Assembly (NCBI RefSeq): GCF_016924755.1
Contig: NZ_JAFFJX010000004.1
Span: 1 to 64,000 of the forward strand
Direction: 5' to 3'
Source of the DNA: Longitalea arenae
Lineage (GTDB): Bacteria; Bacteroidota; Bacteroidia; Chitinophagales; Chitinophagaceae
DNA: 64,000 nt
Below are positions 1-7,960 of the stretch, in pieces. The number at the start of each line of letters is the position of its first letter. Within the stretch, counting starts at the first letter, position 1. The position numbers and the translations under genes were made by a program. The notes below the pieces were generated by a model, which saw only the letters and a list, made by a program, of their open reading frames with translations, was not told the DNA's origin and made no database searches.

Positions 1-127
1 GAGATTTACCGCCGGCTTCCTTTAGATTCCCCCTCACGAAGGACACCCTTGCCTTTGGTTAACGCTTCCCACTATCAAGGTGCGTTCGGGACTTCCACCC
101 TAGAGTTTGCGCCCGTGCCGGGCGCAC
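1..127 (-). mobile_element. Group IIC intron, 5' end (domain I), runs off the window
   Basis: Read on the minus strand, the segment begins at 127 with GTGCGCCCGGCACGGGC. It continues through the conserved stretches AGGGTGGAAGTCCCGAAC and GGCAAGGGTGTCC to AATCTAAAGGAAGCCGGCGG. From memory this is the same order of motifs as the 5' domain I of the Oceanobacillus iheyensis group IIC intron. The 5' splice site would lie between 128 and 127. It sits 13 nt beyond the stem of the parC terminator, which fits the known habit of class C introns of inserting just after intrinsic terminators. The rest of the ribozyme and any maturase lie outside the window. Confidence 0.85.
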
Positions 128-135
128 TACTATAG

Positions 136-168
136 AAAAATGCCTTCCGGCGAACGGAAGGCATTTTT
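136..168 (-). terminator. Intrinsic terminator of parC
   Basis: A 9-bp stem, TGCCTTCCG (141-149) with CGGAAGGCA (155-163), has a 5-nt loop and is flanked by A5 and T5 runs. On the minus strand it is followed by TTTTTC. It lies 27 nt past the parC stop and is the apparent target of the adjoining group IIC intron. Confidence 0.9.
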
Positions 169-194
169 TATTTACGTTAAGACGGCTTTAATAT

Positions 195-2720
195 TTAAAA
201 CAACTCCGGTTGCTCCGGATCTTCTTTCTGCTCTTTCATTACCCATTCAAATTCGGTGCTCTTGCTGAAGTCGGCCAGTTTGGTACCAACCGCTTTCCAG
301 CCCATGACCTCTACCATGTCAGCGATCTTGATCTTCTGGGTGCGAACCTGTGCTCCCCTGCCCGTTTTAATTTGAACGATCGGTTCAGGATGCGTGGTCA
401 CCGCTTCCAGGTAATTGCCTTCCCCTTCTTTAATGAGCATAAACTTATTGCGCAAGGTTGTGGTCTCGATCTTGAACCGTTTTGCATTGAACTGCTGTTT
501 GTCATTATCCAGGTAAATGGCGGTCAGGATCTTCTCCGGATCGAATTTTTCGATCTCGATCACCTTCTCGATATCAAATTTCTGGGTCAGTTCCTGGTCG
601 GTGATCTCGTAGTTGCCATCGCTGTAAACCACCAGGATCTTATCTTCTGGCTGGAAGCTGCCCAGGTACTCCCCTTTCGATTCGGTATTCAAGCGGCCGA
701 ACTGATCGTCGAACCACAGCTTTTTACCCCCCAGCGTTGATTTACCGGCTTCTTTGAATTTAACCGATTTAACCCTGAACTTGGTTACCTGGTTACCCAG
801 GCTTTGACGGCTCTTGATCTCCAGCTCTTCAAAATAGAAATCAAATTCCTTCTTACGGGCCGTACTGTTCGGGTCTAATATAACCCTTACCACTTCCGCC
901 TCGCCATTCGGGTTGGCGCTGAAGTAATGTACTTTTGATTTCTCAGCACCTTTATTGGTAAGATCATATTCTTTATCGCGCGTAATACCCGTTACATTAA
1001 AGCGTTTGGCGTAGGTGATGCCCGTCTTGGAATCAACATACATCATATTATAGGTAGTGCGCTCATCGTTCTTCTGGAAAACAGCCACATGAATGATATC
1101 CTTGCCGATAAAGGCTTTTTCAGATACTTTCACGATCTTCATTTTGCCCGACTTGGTAAAGGCAATGATATCATCTAGTGAAGAACAATCCACTACAAAT
1201 TCATCTTTTTTCAAACCGCTACCTACGAATCCATCGGCCCGGTTCACATAGAGTTTCGTATTGGCAATAGCTACCTGCTTGGCCTGAATGGCTTCAAACA
1301 GTTTGATCTCGGTCTTGCGCTCCCGGCCTTTACCATACTTCTGGAGTAATCCCTCATAATAAGCAACGGCAAAATCAACCAGGTTGTTCAGGTCGTGTTT
1401 TACCTGTTTAATGTCTTTATCGAGCCCTTTGATCTGCTCGTTCAGCTCATCAATGTCGAGCTTGTAAATGCGGCGTACCGGCTTCTCCGTAAGCTTAACA
1501 ATATCTTCGCGGGTGATATCGCGGCGAAGCTGTTTGCGATAGGGCTTGAAGGCTTCGGTAATACCATCCAATACTTTTTCCCAGGTTGAATAGCGTTTTT
1601 CAAGCTCTTTATAGATCTTCTCTTCGAAGAATATTTTTTCCAGTGAGGTGTAATGCCATTTTTCCTGCAGCTCGGCCAGTTTGATCTCCAACTCGCGCTT
1701 CAGCAGGTCCTTGGTCTTGTCGGTTGAAATGCGCAGCAACTCATGTACACTGATGAAGGTTGGCTTTTGATCAACGATCACGCAGGCATTGGGAGAAATG
1801 CTCACTTCACAATCGGTGAACGCATACAGCGCATCGATCGTAATATCCGGTGAAATGCCCGGCGCCAGATCGATCAGCACTTCTACTTCGGCGGCCGTGT
1901 TATCGGTTACTTTTTTGATCTTGATCTTGCCCTGCTCATTGGCTTTTACAATGGAATCCATCAGCTGCGTTGTGGTAACGCCATAAGGAACGTCGCGGAT
2001 CGCCAGTGTTTTTTTATCAACTTCTTCAATATGCGCCCGTACGCGTACTTTACCACCACGTTTACCTTCATTGTAGTTGGTAATGTCTATCATGCCGGCC
2101 GTCTGGAAATCGGGATAGAGCTCAAATTTCTTTCCACGCAGGTATTTGATAGCCGCTTCAATAAGCTCACAAAAGTTGTGTGGCAATATTTTGGTAGCCA
2201 AACCCACGGCAATACCTTCCGCGCCATGTGCGAGCAGCAAGGGGAATTTCATCGGCAGCGTTACCGGTTCGTTCTTACGGCCGTCGTAACTTACCGCCCA
2301 TTCGGTGGTTTTGGCATTAAAAGCAACCTCCAGCGCAAAACGGCTCAGGCGGGCCTCTATGTAACGGGGGGCTGCTGCTTCATCGCCGGTACGTACATCA
2401 CCCCAGTTACCCTGGGTCTCGATCAGCAGGTCTTTTTGTCCCATGTTCACCAGGGCATCCCCAATACTGGCGTCGCCATGCGGGTGGTATTGCATGCTCT
2501 GCCCGATGATGTTGGCCACCTTGTTAAAACGGCCATCATCCATTTCTTTCATAGCATAGAGGATCCGGCGTTGCACGGGTTTCAATCCGTCTTCAACAGC
2601 CGGCACGGCTCTTTCGAGGATCACATACGAAGCATAATCAAGGAACCAGTTCTTATACTGGCCGGTTACCCCTGAATCGTTGTGTTGCTGTAAAAAACTA
2701 TTGTCTTTGCTTTTTGCCAT
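195..2720 (-). CDS. parC: DNA topoisomerase IV subunit A
   Basis: The 841-residue product is a type IIA topoisomerase breakage-reunion subunit, which cuts and passes DNA to decatenate chromosomes together with ParE. The winged-helix region carries HPHGD (79-83) and the active-site tyrosine in AAPRY (Y120). The C-terminal half forms the beta-pinwheel. I see no GyrA box (QRRGGKG-like), which favours ParC over GyrA. The residue aligned with the quinolone-contact serine (E. coli GyrA S83) is Ala84, next to Ser85. The gene is last in a minus-strand block after parE and a DUF1835 gene. A strong terminator follows, and the 106-bp gap to DUF1835 holds a heptamer array and a perfect 10-bp hairpin. Confidence 0.95.
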   Translation of the reverse strand: MAKSKDNSFLQQHNDSGVTGQYKNWFLDYASYVILERAVPAVEDGLKPVQRRILYAMKEMDDGRFNKVANIIGQSMQYHPHGDASIGDALVNMGQKDLLIETQGNWGDVRTGDEAAAPRYIEARLSRFALEVAFNAKTTEWAVSYDGRKNEPVTLPMKFPLLLAHGAEGIAVGLATKILPHNFCELIEAAIKYLRGKKFELYPDFQTAGMIDITNYNEGKRGGKVRVRAHIEEVDKKTLAIRDVPYGVTTTQLMDSIVKANEQGKIKIKKVTDNTAAEVEVLIDLAPGISPDITIDALYAFTDCEVSISPNACVIVDQKPTFISVHELLRISTDKTKDLLKRELEIKLAELQEKWHYTSLEKIFFEEKIYKELEKRYSTWEKVLDGITEAFKPYRKQLRRDITREDIVKLTEKPVRRIYKLDIDELNEQIKGLDKDIKQVKHDLNNLVDFAVAYYEGLLQKYGKGRERKTEIKLFEAIQAKQVAIANTKLYVNRADGFVGSGLKKDEFVVDCSSLDDIIAFTKSGKMKIVKVSEKAFIGKDIIHVAVFQKNDERTTYNMMYVDSKTGITYAKRFNVTGITRDKEYDLTNKGAEKSKVHYFSANPNGEAEVVRVILDPNSTARKKEFDFYFEELEIKSRQSLGNQVTKFRVKSVKFKEAGKSTLGGKKLWFDDQFGRLNTESKGEYLGSFQPEDKILVVYSDGNYEITDQELTQKFDIEKVIEIEKFDPEKILTAIYLDNDKQQFNAKRFKIETTTLRNKFMLIKEGEGNYLEAVTTHPEPIVQIKTGRGAQVRTQKIKIADMVEVMGWKAVGTKLADFSKSTEFEWVMKEQKEDPEQPELF

Positions 2721-2725
2721 TATAA

Positions 2726-2776
2726 GTTTATAGTTTCTGGTTTGTAGTCTATGGTTATCGTTCCGGAACCATAGAC
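2726..2776. repeat. GTT-type heptamer array and perfect hairpin upstream of parC
   Basis: Five in-register 7-mers run from 2726 to 2760: GTTTATA, GTTTCTG, GTTTGTA, GTCTATG, GTTATCG. The last two overlap a perfect 10-bp inverted repeat, GTCTATGGTT (2747-2756) with AACCATAGAC (2767-2776), loop 10 nt. There is no T-tract, so it does not look like a simple terminator. It lies in the leader of parC. Confidence 0.7.
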
Positions 2777-2835
2777 ATTAACTTACTTCATTGATCGTCA
2801 TTCAAGGCTCATTCTTCATTCCTTGTTCCTGATTA

Positions 2836-3681
2836 CTACTGCGGTACTTCTTCCGTTACTGCAGCAGCCTGAGCCGATTTACCTTTCACCTCAAAATCCT
2901 TCATTCCCTTCAATTCTCCCTGTACATCGTAATTGCCGCCAGCCAGCAATTGCTTTAAACGCCAGAGCATATAGGCGTCGCCGGTCGTTTGCTTGCTTTT
3001 GTTCAGGAAATTATGAATGATCTTGCTGGCTTTCTGCCAGTCGGTGGTAATGTATTTCTTCAGTTCCTCGTCGTAATAATCATAGTCCTTCTGGGCCAGT
3101 TTCTTGCCGCCTTCCAGCAACCGCACGCCTTTGTCTTCGTTTTGCAAACGCGTCCATTCATCGGGGTCTACTTCAAATTCACTGAGCGTGATGGGACGGG
3201 CCAGTTTTTTGGCCTTCAGGAATTCTCTGGGTGGGATCTGGCTCAGCCATTCGGGATAGAAGATCAATCCCTTTTCATTGATAAAGGGCAGGTTGTTCAA
3301 ATAAAGTATGAACAATCTTCCCTGAAAGTCCTTTAGCTGGCTCATGAGCCAGTAGTAACCGCTTACATCGTGTTTGTTCTGGGCGGCCCAGATATATACT
3401 TTCTCGTCGGGATTACGCGCTAACTGAACAATAAGGTCAACGACGGTTTTCATATCATCTACCTCGCCGGTATCTACTTTACCGTCGTAATCACCGCCGG
3501 CCAGCACTTCGCGCCACCATTGCTTACGGGCCTCAATGCCTTCCTCGGAGTATATGTCTTTTATGGGACCAACCGCATAATCGTCTTTTATCTGGATCAC
3601 ATCGCCCTGTAATGTTTCATCGAGCTCGATGGCTTTTTTCAAAACCTCTACATCAGCTTCGTTAAAAACTATATGGATCAT
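2836..3681 (-). CDS. DUF1835 domain-containing protein
   Basis: The 281-residue protein opens with MIHIVFNEADVEVL, followed by GDVIQIKDDYAVGPI, which I recognise as the start of DUF1835. The C-terminal part resembles the helical domain that usually accompanies it. There is no signal peptide or membrane segment, so it is probably cytoplasmic. Biochemical function is unknown to me. It lies between parE and parC on the same strand, in gaps of 190 and 115 bp filled largely with repeat arrays and hairpins, so it may be co-transcribed or processed from a common message. A role linked to topoisomerase IV would be inference from position only. Confidence 0.8.
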   Translation of the reverse strand: MIHIVFNEADVEVLKKAIELDETLQGDVIQIKDDYAVGPIKDIYSEEGIEARKQWWREVLAGGDYDGKVDTGEVDDMKTVVDLIVQLARNPDEKVYIWAAQNKHDVSGYYWLMSQLKDFQGRLFILYLNNLPFINEKGLIFYPEWLSQIPPREFLKAKKLARPITLSEFEVDPDEWTRLQNEDKGVRLLEGGKKLAQKDYDYYDEELKKYITTDWQKASKIIHNFLNKSKQTTGDAYMLWRLKQLLAGGNYDVQGELKGMKDFEVKGKSAQAAAVTEEVPQ

Positions 3682-3734
3682 TTACATATAACTTTATTCT
3701 TTCTATAAAAAGATGGCCTGGTTAACTGTTTTGT

Positions 3735-3869
3735 GTTGCAGGTTGCCGGTTGCCAGTTGCCGGTTACCAGTTACCGGTTACCAGTTGCAGCGCCTTGAAT
3801 GTCGATCAATATACCTGTGATCAGGCGCTCCGAATTTTTACCGGTAACCGGGACCCGGCAACCGGTAAC
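3735..3869. repeat. Facing heptamer arrays between parE and the DUF1835 gene
   Basis: Eight perfectly phased 7-mers occupy 3735-3790: GTTGCAG, GTTGCCG, GTTGCCA, GTTGCCG, GTTACCA, GTTACCG, GTTACCA, GTTGCAG. The opposite orientation occupies 3842-3869: CGGTAAC, CGGGACC, CGGCAAC, CGGTAAC, ending 2 nt from the parE stop codon. A 6-bp GCGCCT/AGGCGC stem lies between them. The two arrays are complementary enough to fold into one long imperfect hairpin in the parE 3' region. Confidence 0.85.
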
Positions 3870-3871
3870 TC

Positions 3872-5776
3872 TTATTTCTTCTCCTCCTCTTCTTCCACCA
3901 GATCCAGCTCTACCCGCAGGTTGTCAATGATAAACTCCTGTCTTTCCTGGGTATTCTTACCCATATAGTATTCCAGCAACTGCTGCACGTGCTCGCCCTG
4001 CTCGATGATCACCGGTTGCTTACGCATTTCCGGACCAATAAAACGGGCAAACTCTTCGGGTGAGATCTCACCCAATCCTTTAAAGCGGGTGATCTCGGGT
4101 TTGCCACCCAGCTTTTTTATAGCCGCCTGTTTTTCGGCTTCATCATAACAATAGAATGTTTGCTTTTTATCGCGCACGCGGAAGAGCGGTGTTTCCAGGA
4201 TGTACACGTGACCATTCTTTACCAGGTCGGGGAAGAACTGCAGGAAGAAGGTCATCATCAACAGGCGGATGTGCATACCATCCACATCGGCATCGGTAGC
4301 AATGATGATATTGTTATAGCGTAAACCCTCATAACCTTCTTCAATATTCAACGCGTGTTGCAGCAGGTTGAACTCTTCATTTTCATACACCACTTTTTTG
4401 GTCAGTGAAAAACAGTTCAACGGTTTACCACGCAAGCTGAAGACTGCCTGGGTTTCCACATTCCGTGATTTGGTAATAGATCCGCTGGCCGAATCACCTT
4501 CTGTAATGAAGATGGTACTTTCTTTTGCCTTCTCAATGATCATTTCCTTATCGCGGCCGGTTGGCTCATCGTTCAGGTGGTAGCGGCAATCGCGCAATTT
4601 GCGGTTGTGCAGGTTGGCCTTTTTAGCACGTTCGTTGGCCAGCTTCTTGATACCGGCCAGTTCCTTGCGCTCCCGTTCGCTTTGCTCGATGCGTTTTTTC
4701 ATGGCATCAGCTACGGAAGGGTTGCGGTGCAGGTAATTGTCCAACTCCTTCGACATGAAATCGCCCACGAAATTGCGCATGGAGGGACCGCCTTCATACA
4801 CTACCTGTGAGCCCAATTTGGTCTTTGTCTGCGACTCAAATACCGGCTCCTGCACGCGCACCGATACAGCGGCGCAAATGCTGGCCCTGATATCGGCCGC
4901 ATCATAATCCTTTTTATAAAAGTCACGCAGGGTTTTTACAACCGCCTCGCGGAAGGCCGCCAGGTGGGTTCCGCCCTGGGTCGTATACTGTCCGTTTACG
5001 AATGAATAGTATTCTTCGCCGTACTGATTCTCATGGGTAAGAGCTACTTCAATATCTTCTCCCTTGAGGTGAATAATGGGATAGCGCAGCTCGTCTTCAT
5101 TTGTTTTGCGTTGCAACAGGTCGAGCAGACCGTTCTTACTAACGTATTTCTTACCATTGAAATTAATGACCAGACCGGCATTGAGGTAACAATAGTTCCA
5201 CAACTGGCTGTCGAGGTACTCATGAATGTAATGGAAGTTCTTGAATACCGTTTCATCGGGAATGAAAGTAACGAGGGTTCCGTTGCTTTCCGTTGTTTTA
5301 TTTTCTTTGTGGTCTTTTGTAAGCACGCCGCGTTCAAACTCAGCCGTTTTTTCCCGGCCTTCGCGGTAAGCGGTCACTTTAAAATAGGTACTCAGGGCGT
5401 TCACCGCTTTGGTACCTACCCCGTTCAAACCCACGCTTTTCTGAAAGGCCTTGCTATCGTATTTGGCGCCGGTATTGATCTTGCTCACTACTTCCACCAC
5501 TTTACCCAGGGGAATTCCGCGGCCATAGTCCCGTACAGTAACCGATTTTTCGTTAATGGTAATATCTATCTGTTTACCATAACCCATGGTATATTCATCG
5601 ATACAGTTATCGATCACCTCCTTGATCAATACGTAAATACCGTCATCGGGGCTTGAACCATCGCCCAGCTTACCGATGTACATACCCGGGCGCAGCCGGA
5701 TGTGTTCCCGCCAATCAAGCGATCGTATCGAGTCTTCGGTATAATCAAACAAGTCGTTTTTTTCTGTTTTTGCCAT
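3872..5776 (-). CDS. parE: DNA topoisomerase IV subunit B
   Basis: The 634-residue GyrB/ParE-type ATPase subunit starts with a GHKL domain. Visible motifs are LRPGMYIG, the ATP-binding EVIDNCIDE, and RDYGRGIP in the first 110 residues, then a transducer domain. The TOPRIM part carries ITEGDSASG and the metal-binding DADVDG. Length and the lack of a GyrB-type insert fit ParE. The end is an acidic EEEEEKK tail. It is the first gene of the minus-strand block with DUF1835 and parC. Its upstream region is shared with the divergent ModF-like gene and includes a TATATTTG box on the minus strand (6056-6049). Confidence 0.93.
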   Translation of the reverse strand: MAKTEKNDLFDYTEDSIRSLDWREHIRLRPGMYIGKLGDGSSPDDGIYVLIKEVIDNCIDEYTMGYGKQIDITINEKSVTVRDYGRGIPLGKVVEVVSKINTGAKYDSKAFQKSVGLNGVGTKAVNALSTYFKVTAYREGREKTAEFERGVLTKDHKENKTTESNGTLVTFIPDETVFKNFHYIHEYLDSQLWNYCYLNAGLVINFNGKKYVSKNGLLDLLQRKTNEDELRYPIIHLKGEDIEVALTHENQYGEEYYSFVNGQYTTQGGTHLAAFREAVVKTLRDFYKKDYDAADIRASICAAVSVRVQEPVFESQTKTKLGSQVVYEGGPSMRNFVGDFMSKELDNYLHRNPSVADAMKKRIEQSERERKELAGIKKLANERAKKANLHNRKLRDCRYHLNDEPTGRDKEMIIEKAKESTIFITEGDSASGSITKSRNVETQAVFSLRGKPLNCFSLTKKVVYENEEFNLLQHALNIEEGYEGLRYNNIIIATDADVDGMHIRLLMMTFFLQFFPDLVKNGHVYILETPLFRVRDKKQTFYCYDEAEKQAAIKKLGGKPEITRFKGLGEISPEEFARFIGPEMRKQPVIIEQGEHVQQLLEYYMGKNTQERQEFIIDNLRVELDLVEEEEEKK

Positions 5777-6231
5777 GTTTATACGGATATTCTTCTATGT
5801 TCTGAGTTTTGAGTATTGCTGCTTTTTACCGCTCAAATGTCATTTTTCCATTATATGGCCAGCATCGGTGCTGCTTTGGGCTACAGTTGTGTCACTCACT
5901 TGTACGTCCGGTTCGTTATTCATCTATTTATCATATCTGCCCCAACCTATTATGTAATTCATTATCAATCTATAACTGCCATATGCAGGCAAAAAAAGGC
6001 GCAGCCGCACCCTGTGTGCAAATCGTACACCAAAAACGCCTGAACGGGCAAATATAGCCAAATGACGGCAACCGTTTTTTTATCGAGTTATTAACTTAGT
6101 GTGGAAAATTAAAGTTGATTGGCTATGTGGCCGAAGATTTGATTGGGCCGGCCCCTGGCTTTAATTGGTTTATAAGGTGCAAAGATCATTTCTCTTTGTA
6201 AGTTGCAGCCTGATCCACAAATAGTTAATTC
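5777..6231. other. Divergent intergenic region, parE / ModF-like ATPase
   Basis: No gene is supported in these 455 bp; the short overlapping plus-strand ORFs have no recognisable features. Three GTT-type 7-mers (GTTCTGA, GTTTTGA, GTATTGC) lie at 5799-5819, just before the parE start. The minus-strand sequence TATATTTG at 6056-6049 matches the Bacteroidota -7 box TAnnTTTG, but I see no TTG at the expected 19-21 nt spacing, so a parE promoter here is only tentative. Confidence 0.4.
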
Positions 6232-7680
6232 ATGAGTACAGCACTGGCCCAATTGAACGATGTTTCGGTTACTGCCAATGGCATCAATATATTAAAAAAT
6301 ATCAATCTAACCATTCAACCCGGAGAACAATGGGCCATTGTGGGCAGGTCGGGCAGCGGTAAAACCACCCTGGCCCATGTTATGGCCGGTACCATTTTTC
6401 ACAGCGGCGCCATTTCGTACCATTTGCCCAACCATACCCATGCAAACCGCATTTTACTCATTGAACAACAGCACCATTTCAAAAACCGGTCAAATACCAG
6501 CGATTTCTATTACCAGCAGCGCTATAATTCGGCCGATTCGGAAGACACCCTCACCGTGCAGGAAGCCCTCGCACCCTTTCTCAGCGCATCACCAGCGAGC
6601 AACTGGATCGAGCAACTTCACCTTGGGCATGTGCTGGACGAACCGCTGATCCAGCTCTCAAACGGCGAAAATAAACGGCTACAGCTGGCCAAAGCCCTTT
6701 TCCTCGATCCGGCCGTACTTATTATGGATAATCCATTTGTGGGGCTGGACGTGGAAGGCCGGCAGACCCTGCACCGGATCATCGATAACATCGCTGCCAG
6801 CGGCATCACCATCATTCTGGTGACGCCGCCGCAGGAACTGCCCGATTGCATTACCCATGTGGCCCTGCTCGAAAAAGGCGAACTGGTTAAAGCAGGAAAA
6901 CGATCGGTTATGCCTGTGCAGTCCATTATAACTGCGCCTGCCCTGCCTGCCGAGATCATTAAAACATTAAAAGCCACGGGTGATGCCAATCACTTCAATA
7001 CGGCAGTTAAAATGGTGAACGTAAACATCCGCTACGGCGAAAAAACAATTCTGCAAAACGTTCACTGGGAAGTGAAGAAAGGTGAATGCTGGAGTATTTC
7101 CGGACCAAATGGCGCCGGTAAAAGCACATTGTTAAGCCTGGTAACAGCCGATAATCCGCAAGCCTATGCCAATGAGTTATACCTCTTCGACCAGCGGCGG
7201 GGAAGCGGCGAAAGCATCTGGGACATCAAACGCCGCATCGGTTTTGTTTCTCCTGAACTGCACCTGTACTTTGACCGCGGCACTTCCTGTTTCGATGTAA
7301 TTGCCTCGGGTCTGTTCGACACCATCGGCCTCTTCAGGCAAATAAATGCGGCTCAGCAGGAGCAGGTACGGCATTGGATCGCTTTACTGAAATTGGAGAC
7401 CGTACAACGGCGGCCGCTGTTTCAACTTTCGCTGGGGCAGCAACGCATGGTATTGCTGGCCCGGGCGCTGGTAAAGAATCCGCCCCTGCTGATCCTGGAT
7501 GAACCCTGCCAGGGGCTGGATGAGGAACAGACCGGTTATTTTAAAACACTCATCAATCAATTGTGTGAAACCTTTCACACCACGCTGCTGTATGTAAGTC
7601 ATTACAGCAAGGATCTGCCTTCCTGTATAACCCATGCGGCTGTATTGGAAGATGGACGCTTGGAGAGTAGAAAATTATAG
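6232..7680 (+). CDS. ModF-like protein with two ABC ATPase cassettes
   Basis: The 482-residue protein has two ABC cassettes and no membrane domain. Cassette 1 has Walker A GRSGSGKTT (about residue 38), signature LSNGE and Walker B LIMDNPF. Cassette 2 has Walker A GPNGAGKST (about 289), signature LSLGQ and Walker B LILDEPC. The architecture matches ModF/PhrA-type ATPases. The usual catalytic glutamate after Walker B is Asn in cassette 1, so that site may bind ATP without efficient hydrolysis. No molybdate permease or binding protein lies nearby, so a molybdate role is not supported here. The gene appears monocistronic. Confidence 0.75.
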   Translation: MSTALAQLNDVSVTANGINILKNINLTIQPGEQWAIVGRSGSGKTTLAHVMAGTIFHSGAISYHLPNHTHANRILLIEQQHHFKNRSNTSDFYYQQRYNSADSEDTLTVQEALAPFLSASPASNWIEQLHLGHVLDEPLIQLSNGENKRLQLAKALFLDPAVLIMDNPFVGLDVEGRQTLHRIIDNIAASGITIILVTPPQELPDCITHVALLEKGELVKAGKRSVMPVQSIITAPALPAEIIKTLKATGDANHFNTAVKMVNVNIRYGEKTILQNVHWEVKKGECWSISGPNGAGKSTLLSLVTADNPQAYANELYLFDQRRGSGESIWDIKRRIGFVSPELHLYFDRGTSCFDVIASGLFDTIGLFRQINAAQQEQVRHWIALLKLETVQRRPLFQLSLGQQRMVLLARALVKNPPLLILDEPCQGLDEEQTGYFKTLINQLCETFHTTLLYVSHYSKDLPSCITHAAVLEDGRLESRKL

Positions 7681-7776
7681 TCGTGCGGCTTACATGCACC
7701 ATTGTATCGGAAATTGAGCTCCCAATGGTTCTCTGGTTTTACAGGTGGCAGGTGTCCCGTGCACAGTTTTCCTTTG

Positions 7777-7953
7777 AGGGGCTTAACAAAAACGCCGGCA
7801 TTCTCCCTGGCAACCTAAAACTTGTAATCTGTAACCTGATCAATGGTAGCCGGCAACTGTATTCCCTGCAACCTGAAACTTGTAACCTGCAACCTGATTA
7901 ATGGTAGCCGGCAACGGTATTCCCTGCAACCTGAAACTTGTAACCTGCAACCT
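7777..7953. repeat. 58-bp tandem repeat built of heptamers
   Basis: Two nearly identical 58-bp units (7835-7892 and 7893-7950) share CAATGGTAGCCGGCAAC-like and CTGCAACCTGAAACTTGTAA segments. A decayed copy covers about 7777-7834. Inside each unit 7-mers are in phase, for example GCAACCT, GAAACTT, GTAACCT, GCAACCT at 7868-7895. The last 7-mers end 7 nt from the stop codon of the M43 protease gene. On that gene's sense strand the units read as GTT-anchored repeats. Confidence 0.8.
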
Positions 7954-7960
7954 GCATACC

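Noticed and set aside
2031-2675. 214-codon plus-strand ORF opposite parC
   Set aside because: Antisense shadow of a conserved gene; no motif recognised.
3735-3869. CRISPR array at the period-7 repeats
   Set aside because: Units are 7 bp with no spacers; no cas genes in the window.
5044-5337. 97-codon ORF within parE on the same strand
   Set aside because: A shadow frame inside a well-supported coding region.
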